7,293 nucleotides of DNA from UMGS1696 sp963642885. GTDB lineage: Bacteria > Bacillota > Clostridia > Oscillospirales > CAG-272. The position numbers were made by a program, and so were the translations under genes. The stretch is taken from the NCBI GenBank assembly GCA_963642885.1, contig CAVIJI010000066.1, positions 1-7,293 of the forward strand, read 5' to 3'. The notes beneath the pieces are model-generated. The model was not told the origin of the DNA. It ran no database searches and was given only the letters and a program-made list of their open reading frames with translations. Positions 1-5,057 of this stretch are shown here, one piece after another. Each line of letters begins with the position of its first letter. Position 1 is the first letter of the stretch.

Positions 1-9
1 AATTCTCAA

Positions 10-56
10 GAGCGGGGTGGTTGTCTCCACTACTTAACTATAGTATATCCCCGCTC
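10..56. repeat. Branched inverted repeat at 3' end of the UroD-family gene
   Basis: An 8-bp perfect inverted repeat, GAGCGGGG (10-17) and CCCCGCTC (49-56), encloses 31 nt. The interior can form two smaller stems, TGG/CCA (18-20 with 27-29) and TACT/AGTA (31-34 with 42-45), so a three-way junction is possible. The right arm overlaps the TGA stop (55-57) of the minus-strand gene, which places it at the start of that gene's 3' untranslated region. No U-run follows on the minus strand (TTGAGAATT), so it is not a textbook intrinsic terminator. It could be a 3' mRNA-stabilising structure, part of a dispersed repeat, or chance. The outer stem is clear; the inner stems are weak. Confidence 0.4.
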
Positions 57-993
57 AATAGTCGCGATGCTTCTTCCAAACATCAAGCACAAGCTGATAT
101 CTCTCGAGAGGCAGTCCCTTGAACGGGATGTTGCTCGTGCAGTATATGTATCCTCCGCCGGGCTTGCCGTATTTCAGACAGTACTCGCAGGAGTCTATTA
201 CCTCCTGCTCCGTGCCCGTCTGCATCGCGGCACAGTGTACGTTTCCGCAAAGCGCTACCTGCTTGCCGTACTTCTCCTTTACCTCGCGGATGTCGACTCC
301 CGCCATGGGGTCGAGCGAGTGAAGGGCGTGCGGATGGCACGCTACAAGCTGATCTATAATCGGCATGATGTTGCCGTCAGTGTGCTTTATCGCGTATCCG
401 CCGTGCTCGCGTATCGCGGAGATTATGTCCTTCAGATACGGCGTGATGAATTCCGCGAACATCTCGGGCGAGATGAACGGGCCCTTGTTGAAGCAGTAGT
501 CGGAGCAGAGAATGAATCCGTCGAGTCCGTGCTCGAGAAGATATACGTCTCTCGCTATGGCGTCGTCCGCCATTTTGCGGCATCTCTTGTGGAGCTCCTC
601 GGGCTCGTCGTACAGCATAACGCTTAACTCGTACATTCCGTCTCCGTCGGGAATGGCAAGCGTGCCGTCTCCGTGCGCGAGAAGGGCGAAACGATCGCCG
701 ACCAGCTCGTGTATGTACTGCGCGGTCATGCCCGTGTGTTCGGTGCTGAGATACTGTATGCATATCGCGTCATGCTCCAGCTTGTCGTATACGTCTATGA
801 GGAACGCCGCGTTCTCACGCAGCTTCTTTTCGACTTCTTCTTCGTTCAGTCCTTTTAAATCACCCTCGCCGAGCATTCTCTTGCCGACAAGCTCCTCGCT
901 GAGCTGAAACTCAAGCTCGAAGGTCGGAACTCTGTCGGGAATGCCGCCGTTCAGCGCGGTAAGGAAGCGCTGCTTCGGTGTCATAGTAACCAT
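55..993 (-). CDS. Uroporphyrinogen decarboxylase (URO-D) fold family protein
   Basis: A 312-residue protein of the URO-D/CmuA-MtaA superfamily, a single TIM-barrel domain. Family marks seen: an N-terminal MTPKQRFLTALNGGIPDRVP segment; DYCFNKGPFISPEMFAEFITPY around residues 165-186, like the 'D-G-P-x-S-P-x-x-F' block; KHTDGNIMPIIDQL around 203-216; LDPMAGVDI at 228-235; ALCGNVHC at 247-254; and a C-terminal YCTSNIPFKGLPLERY near 284-299. The heme-enzyme N-terminal signature (PVWxMRQAGRY) is absent, so it is unlikely to be HemE. In corrinoid methyltransferases of this fold a His-x-Cys motif binds zinc; here the matching stretch is H204-T-D206, with Cys249 and Cys285 further on, so the metal chemistry is uncertain. 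The ATG at 993 is chosen because an AAAGGAG lies 6 nt upstream; an internal ATG at 984 is less well placed. It is transcribed alone, divergently from murJ. Members often act in methyl transfer, but the substrate cannot be read from sequence. Family confidence is high, function low. Confidence 0.88.
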   Translation of the reverse strand: MVTMTPKQRFLTALNGGIPDRVPTFELEFQLSEELVGKRMLGEGDLKGLNEEEVEKKLRENAAFLIDVYDKLEHDAICIQYLSTEHTGMTAQYIHELVGDRFALLAHGDGTLAIPDGDGMYELSVMLYDEPEELHKRCRKMADDAIARDVYLLEHGLDGFILCSDYCFNKGPFISPEMFAEFITPYLKDIISAIREHGGYAIKHTDGNIMPIIDQLVACHPHALHSLDPMAGVDIREVKEKYGKQVALCGNVHCAAMQTGTEQEVIDSCEYCLKYGKPGGGYIYCTSNIPFKGLPLERYQLVLDVWKKHRDY

Positions 994-1032
994 AATTTTC
1001 TCCTTTATGTAAATTGTGTATTTATTGCCTTA

Positions 1033-1061
1033 ATTATAAACGAATCGATGCCGTTTTGCAA
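1033..1061 (-). promoter_or_regulatory. Sigma-A-type promoter for the UroD-family gene
   Basis: Read on the minus strand, a -35 TTGCAA (1061-1056) and a perfect -10 TATAAT (1038-1033) are separated by exactly 17 nt. The expected transcription start near 1026 would leave a leader of about 30 nt before the AAAGGAG ribosome binding site and the ATG at 993. The -35 hexamer is itself palindromic. Confidence 0.75.
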
Positions 1062-1082
1062 TAGCGAAACGCGGATTTTATA

Positions 1083-1094
1083 TGGCACTTGCCA
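1083..1094. promoter_or_regulatory. Small palindrome over the murJ -35 box, possible operator
   Basis: TGGCA-CT-TGCCA is a perfect 5+5 bp dyad whose right arm contains most of the -35 hexamer of the plus-strand promoter. Its position would suit a repressor site, but a 5-bp half-site is short and may be chance. No regulator gene lies in the window to pair with it. Confidence 0.25.
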
Positions 1095-1117
1095 AATGCG
1101 CGCGTATGCGCTATAAT
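1089..1117 (+). promoter_or_regulatory. Sigma-A-type promoter for the murJ operon
   Basis: A -35 TTGCCA (1089-1094) and a perfect -10 TATAAT (1112-1117) are 17 nt apart. The start of transcription would fall near 1124, giving a leader of about 95 nt before the TTG start of murJ. I see no riboswitch-like fold or terminator in that leader. The promoter stands back to back with the minus-strand promoter, with 27 nt between the two -35 boxes. Confidence 0.75.
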
Positions 1118-1218
1118 TAAATACGGATTAACGGGACGGAATAATAAACCGACGATACGGCATGACGGTATTTCCCGAGCAAAAGAAAAAGATAAACGCA
1201 CAGGAGTAAAATAAAATT

Positions 1219-2751
1219 TTGAATAAAAAAAGATCCTTCGCTTTTTCCGCCGTCCTTATGGGACTTATAATATTTGCGTCAAAGCTCATGGGGCTTGCGC
1301 GTGACGTGCTGTGCGCGAGCGCCTTCGGCACGAGCGAGTACGCCATAGCATACGAAACAGCCTCCAAGCTCCCGCTGACGATTTTCGATTTCGTCCTCGG
1401 CGGGGTCGTCACGTCGGCTTTCATACCGATTTACAACTCGCTGTCGGTCAAAAAGGGACGAGATGAGGCACTGCGCTTCCTCTCGTCCTACATGAATCTT
1501 GTTTTGCTTCTTACGTCCGCCATAGCGCTTTTCGGTGAGGTCGCCGCTCCGCTCCTCGTGCGCTTCATCGCACCCGAGCTGGCTCAGTCTGCCTCAGACC
1601 TCGCCGTGAGCCTTACGAGAATAATGTTTCCCATGGTCATATTCGTGGGACTTGCCTTTACGTTTGTAGGCTTTCTTCAGTCCGAGGGGGAGTACAATCT
1701 TCCGGCGGTGATTTCGCTCGTTTCGAACGTCATCATGTGCGTGTACCTGCTCACCATGTCGGATAAATACGGCGTGTACGGGCTGTCGATAGCAATGCTC
1801 ATAGGCTGGGCGGCGCAGGCCGCCGTACAGCTTCCGACTGCGCTGAAAAAGGGAATGCGCTGTTCGCTCCGCGCGCCGATAAACACCCCCGAGACGGCGA
1901 GAGCGGCGAAAAATACCGTTCCGATACTGCTCTCGACATGGACGGCCCCCCTGTGCAGTCTCATAAACACACGCATTGCGTCGGGTATCGAGGGCGGACG
2001 CGCGATAACCGCACTCGGATACGCGAACAAGCTGTACATCATCATAGTGGGACTGTTTTCGTTTGTCGCCACAAACCTGCTGTTCCCGTATTTTTCGAAA
2101 TCGGCGGCGGAGGGCAACAGCGCGGAGACGGACAGGCTGACGCGCGTGTCGATAAAGACGCTGTCGTTCATAATCGCTCCCATATCCGTGGGAGTGGCGG
2201 TGCTCGCCGTTCCTTTCATCACGCTGATATACGAAAACGGAAGCTTCACGCATTCCGACACGGTTCTGACGGCGCAGGCGCTCGCGTGCTATTCCGTGGG
2301 AATGATTTTTTCGGCGGTGAACGAGGTCCTCACAAAGGCGTTTTTCGCCGTGGAGGACAACAAAAAGCCGATGTACTCGTCCGCCGCCGCAATGGCGGTG
2401 AACGTTATCGCGGTGGTTGTACTCGCCGATTATCTCGACACGGGCGGAGTTGCGCTTATAACGTCCGCCGTATCCGCGGTGAACATGGCGTTCAACCTGA
2501 TATTCGCGCTGAAGAAGGGGCTTATTACGGTGCATAAGGATGATATCATCGACATTGCGAGGTCGGTGCTTTGCGCGCTCGCGATGGGAGCGGCGGTATA
2601 TATTTTCTACGAGCGCATCGAATTCGGCTCGAGAATAGCGGCGCTTGCGCTGCCTACGTTGGTGGGAATGCTTGCGTACGGTGTTCTGACAGCTGTTTTA
2701 TGCCTTATTCCGCGGAGAAAAAAGAACGAGAGAGGTAAACTTCATGATTAA
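1219..2751 (+). CDS. murJ: Lipid II flippase MurJ (MviN family)
   Basis: A 510-residue polytopic membrane protein of the MOP superfamily that moves undecaprenyl-linked peptidoglycan precursor (lipid II) from the inner to the outer face of the cytoplasmic membrane. Length and repeated hydrophobic segments along the chain match the usual 14-helix MurJ. Recognisable blocks: SKLMGLARD at 21-29; SKLPLTIFDFVLGGVVTSAFIPIYN at 49-73; LGYANKLYIIIVGLFSFVATNLLFPYFSK at 266-294; and YENGSFTHSDTVLTAQAL at 338-355. Compared with the essential arginines of E. coli MurJ, R24 appears as R28, while R18 and R270 align by eye with K22 and K271, keeping the charge. The start is a TTG at 1219; AGGAG at 1202-1206 lies 12 nt upstream, rather far, and an in-frame ATT at 1216 is a less likely alternative. 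The next ATG is at codon 14, inside the first helix. The last 8 nt overlap the next gene. Confidence 0.93.
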   Translation: MNKKRSFAFSAVLMGLIIFASKLMGLARDVLCASAFGTSEYAIAYETASKLPLTIFDFVLGGVVTSAFIPIYNSLSVKKGRDEALRFLSSYMNLVLLLTSAIALFGEVAAPLLVRFIAPELAQSASDLAVSLTRIMFPMVIFVGLAFTFVGFLQSEGEYNLPAVISLVSNVIMCVYLLTMSDKYGVYGLSIAMLIGWAAQAAVQLPTALKKGMRCSLRAPINTPETARAAKNTVPILLSTWTAPLCSLINTRIASGIEGGRAITALGYANKLYIIIVGLFSFVATNLLFPYFSKSAAEGNSAETDRLTRVSIKTLSFIIAPISVGVAVLAVPFITLIYENGSFTHSDTVLTAQALACYSVGMIFSAVNEVLTKAFFAVEDNKKPMYSSAAAMAVNVIAVVVLADYLDTGGVALITSAVSAVNMAFNLIFALKKGLITVHKDDIIDIARSVLCALAMGAAVYIFYERIEFGSRIAALALPTLVGMLAYGVLTAVLCLIPRRKKNERGKLHD

Positions 2752-3859
2752 GGTAATGAATATCCTCACGGATACCAATATCGGCGGCGCGGGCCGCCTT
2801 CTCGTAAATTATCTGAAAAATTTCGACAGATCACAGTTCGATGTCAGTGTCGTGCTGCCCCGAGGCTCCGCACTCAAAAAGTGCGTGAACGAGGTCGGCT
2901 ATACCGTGTACGAGACCGAGCACGGCGCCGATAAAAGCTTCGACCTTGCCGCAGTCGGCGAGCTTAAACGGCTCATACGGGAGCAAAAGCCCGATATCGT
3001 GCATACGCATTCGTCATTCTCGGGCAAGCTGGCGGCGTATCTCGCTCACGTGCCGCACCGCTTCTACACACGCCACTGCGCGTTCCCTCAGCCGAAAAAG
3101 CTCACGACCTTCCCCGGAAAGCAGATTAACGGCTTCATAAACAACACTCTCGCTACGGACATTGTGGCGGTTGCGCAGGCGGCGGCGGACAATCTCATCG
3201 AAACGGGAGTATCACGTGATAAGATAACGGTCATAATAAACGGCGTAGAGAGAATGCGCTCGGTAACGGACGCGGAAAAGAAGGAGCTGCGCTCCCGACT
3301 CGGAATAACGGACGGCGCGTTCGTGTGCGGAATATCCGCAAGGCTCGAGGAGTACAAGGGACACCGCTATCTGCTCGACTCGGCGCAGGCGGTGCTCGCG
3401 TCGCATCCCGACACGTATTTTCTGATTATAGGCGGCGGAAGCGAGGAAAACAGCTTAAAGAATATCGCGCACGAGAAGGGAATAGACTCACACGTGATAT
3501 TCACGGGCTTTGTCGACGACGTCGCGCCGTATTACAACATAATGAACCTTAACCTCAACTGCTCGATTGGTACGGAGACGTCGTCTCTCGCGCTGTCGGA
3601 GGGGATGAGTCTTGGCGTACCCGCGATTGCCACGACGTACGGGGGAAACCCGTACATGATAACGGACGGAGTAAACGGTTTTCTCGTTCCCGAGAGGGAC
3701 AGCGCGGCAATGGCGGAGAAAATCGAAACGGCAGAGGACGATGCGGAGCTGTACGGGAAATTATGCCGAGGCGCGCTCGAAATGTACGAGAAGAAATTCA
3801 CGGCGGCGGCAATGACGAGGCAGCTTGAGGATTTATACAGACGGGCTGTCGATGGGTGA
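2744..3859 (+). CDS. Family 4 glycosyltransferase (GT-B fold)
   Basis: A 371-residue cytoplasmic or membrane-associated glycosyltransferase with the two Rossmann-like halves of the GT-B fold. The N-terminal half has the glycine-rich acceptor-side loop GGAGR at 14-18 and DIVHTHSSFSG at 84-94. The C-terminal GT4 (Glycos_transf_1) half begins near 190 and carries ISARLEEYKG at 197-206 (nucleotide-phosphate-binding R200 and K205 equivalents), VIFTGFVDDV at 251-260 and the family EX7E motif E278...E286 in TETSSLALSEGMSLGVPAIAT. It probably transfers a sugar from a nucleotide-sugar donor to a surface glycan or lipid acceptor; donor and acceptor cannot be named. There is no signal peptide or membrane helix. 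The ATG at 2744 lies inside the end of murJ (8-nt overlap), with AGAGG at 2731-2735 eight nt upstream, suggesting translational coupling. The partnership with murJ points to cell-envelope synthesis. Confidence 0.9.
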   Translation: MIKVMNILTDTNIGGAGRLLVNYLKNFDRSQFDVSVVLPRGSALKKCVNEVGYTVYETEHGADKSFDLAAVGELKRLIREQKPDIVHTHSSFSGKLAAYLAHVPHRFYTRHCAFPQPKKLTTFPGKQINGFINNTLATDIVAVAQAAADNLIETGVSRDKITVIINGVERMRSVTDAEKKELRSRLGITDGAFVCGISARLEEYKGHRYLLDSAQAVLASHPDTYFLIIGGGSEENSLKNIAHEKGIDSHVIFTGFVDDVAPYYNIMNLNLNCSIGTETSSLALSEGMSLGVPAIATTYGGNPYMITDGVNGFLVPERDSAAMAEKIETAEDDAELYGKLCRGALEMYEKKFTAAAMTRQLEDLYRRAVDG

Positions 3860-3862
3860 GGA

Positions 3863-3878
3863 TTTCCCCGAGGGGAAA
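3863..3878. repeat. Short hairpin just after the glycosyltransferase stop
   Basis: TTTCCCC and GGGGAAA form a perfect 7-bp dyad around GA, beginning 3 nt after the TGA at 3857-3859. There is no U-run after it, so it is not by itself an intrinsic terminator; it may protect the mRNA 3' end or help transcription stop together with the stronger hairpin at 4003-4032. Confidence 0.4.
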
Positions 3879-3880
3879 AC

Positions 3881-3931
3881 CTGTTGAAAACACGGCGGTT
3901 TTCAACAGAGTTTTCCACAGCCTGTGCAAAA
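3881..3931. promoter_or_regulatory. Cluster of four DnaA-box-like 9-mers, two as an inverted pair
   Basis: Four 9-mers related to the DnaA box (consensus TTWTNCACA) lie within 51 bp. TTTTCCACA at 3911-3919 (plus) and TTTTGCACA at 3931-3923 (minus) both fit the consensus. TTTTCAACA at 3899-3907 (plus) and its mirror at 3890-3882 (minus) each have one mismatch. The first pair also forms an 11-bp perfect stem, CTGTTGAAAAC / GTTTTCAACAG, with a 6-nt loop (3881-3908). The style is reminiscent of Clostridia dnaA-oriC DNA. There is no dnaA or dnaN in the window and the flanking genes converge, so this is more likely an extra-origin DnaA-binding or related repeat site than an origin. Confidence 0.45.
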
Positions 3932-4002
3932 CGAAGCATTTTTCAAGATATGACTTTGAGGAATATGTGAAACATATGCCTGATGACAGATGTTTCGTAA
4001 CG

Positions 4003-4032
4003 GAAAAAAGCCGACGAATGTCGGCTTTTTTC
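4003..4032. terminator. Bidirectional intrinsic terminator between convergent operons
   Basis: GAAAAAAGCCGAC (4003-4015) and GTCGGCTTTTTTC (4020-4032) form a perfect 13-bp stem around a GAAT loop. The GC-rich core GCCGAC/GTCGGC is flanked by an A-run on one side and a T-run on the other, so each strand reads as stem plus U-tract. On plus it ends the murJ-glycosyltransferase transcript, about 145 nt after the last stop. On minus it ends the ligA-hydrolase transcript and its arm overlaps the first base pair of the TAG stop (4032-4034). Confidence 0.93.
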
Positions 4033-5021
4033 TATAGCTTTGCTTTGTTCATAAGCCTTTCTATCGCTTCCATGTAACCACCGTTGTCCTTTATGAAGGA
4101 TGTCGCGTGATCCGCTCCGTGAGCGGTGAACAATTCAGCTTGCGGTATCGCATTATGTTCATCGAGTGTCGCGCCGTCGAACACGGCGAGATTTTTCACA
4201 CTGTCGGGATACGGTACAAAATCATCCTCGTCTCCGTGCGCGAACAGTATCGGTATGCGGCGGCGGCGCAGCTCGCTCAGTCCCGCGGTGACATCCGTTT
4301 TGTCGAGGTCTATTCCCGCGAAAATCCGCGTGAATAACCGTGCCATGTAATATATCGGGAACGGCGGAAGGTGAAACCAGCGGTTCATCGTACGTCTGCA
4401 AATCGCTCCCGCGTTCGTGTAGCCGCAGTCGGCTATCACCGCGACAACGGAATTCGGGTATCCGACCTCCGCGCCCATCATGACGGTGCTTGAACCCATG
4501 GACACGCCGTCGAGTATTATCGGAAGTCCGAAATGCTCCTCGGCGAAAGCCGCCCAGCGTGAAATATCGTACTTTTCAAGCGCGCCGAAGCATATGTTCT
4601 CGCCCTCGCTGTAACCGTGCGCTCTTTGGTCGATTATAAGGCATATGAAGCCGAGGTCGTTTATCGTTTTGGCGGCGCATGAAAAATCATGCACTCCGCT
4701 CGAGCGGTAGCCGTGCGCCATGAGGAAAACTCCGCGCGGGGTAAAGCCACCGCTCGGCTCTATGACGTGCGCGGTGAGTGTGAGTCCGTCATGTGATTTG
4801 ATTCGGACAACCTCGGTGATGTGTGATTTGATATAGTTGACGCCCTCGGTTGTCATTGTCTTATAGCTGTCGCTGCCGGGATAGGGGACGAATTCTTCCT
4901 CCCAGAGGTTTTTCTGCCGTTTTCCGCTGTGATCGCGGACAATGGCGAAGAAATACATGAACAGCCCCGCGGCGGCGGAGAGGATGACTGCCGCGGCGGC
5001 GATGATGATTACGTAAAGCAT
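4032..5021 (-). CDS. Membrane-anchored alpha/beta hydrolase, YqkD/COG1073-like
   Basis: A 329-residue serine hydrolase. An N-terminal hydrophobic helix at about 2-28 (MLYVIIIAAAAVILSAAAGLFMYFF) is followed by a basic stretch and then the alpha/beta fold, so it is probably tethered to the membrane; it could be a signal anchor with the catalytic domain outside, though topology is not certain. Catalytic features: oxyanion-side HG at 103-104 (MAHGYRSSG); nucleophile elbow G172-V-S174-M-G176; acid D266 in the HGxxDxxVP motif (262-270); and base H305 in GADHATSF. The order and spacing suit an esterase, thioesterase or peptidase of the COG1073 group, similar in layout to B. subtilis YqkD. The natural substrate is unknown. 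The ATG at 5021 has an AAAGGA six nt upstream. It follows ligA by 36 nt on the same strand without an intervening terminator, so co-transcription is likely. The TAG stop runs into the shared terminator. Confidence 0.9.
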   Translation of the reverse strand: MLYVIIIAAAAVILSAAAGLFMYFFAIVRDHSGKRQKNLWEEEFVPYPGSDSYKTMTTEGVNYIKSHITEVVRIKSHDGLTLTAHVIEPSGGFTPRGVFLMAHGYRSSGVHDFSCAAKTINDLGFICLIIDQRAHGYSEGENICFGALEKYDISRWAAFAEEHFGLPIILDGVSMGSSTVMMGAEVGYPNSVVAVIADCGYTNAGAICRRTMNRWFHLPPFPIYYMARLFTRIFAGIDLDKTDVTAGLSELRRRRIPILFAHGDEDDFVPYPDSVKNLAVFDGATLDEHNAIPQAELFTAHGADHATSFIKDNGGYMEAIERLMNKAKL

Positions 5022-5057
5022 GTGGATTCCTTTCGAGTTTATCGGGAAAGCTCCGAT

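Noticed and set aside
67..627. Plus-strand frame (186 codons) opposite the UroD-family gene
   Set aside because: No start signal and no recognisable domain; the minus-strand gene has promoter, ribosome site and family motifs.
1594..2535. Long minus-strand frame (313 codons) antisense to murJ
   Set aside because: Arginine- and histidine-rich translation typical of a shadow frame; murJ in the opposite sense has clear family blocks.
3881..3931. Chromosomal replication origin
   Set aside because: No dnaA, dnaN or rpmH nearby, only four boxes, no clear AT-rich unwinding stretch, and flanking genes converge rather than diverge.
3856..4077. 73-codon plus-strand frame starting GTG at the end of the glycosyltransferase
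   Set aside because: It runs through the hairpins, the DnaA-box-like cluster and the terminator and into the opposite-strand hydrolase; no ribosome site of its own and no recognisable protein character.
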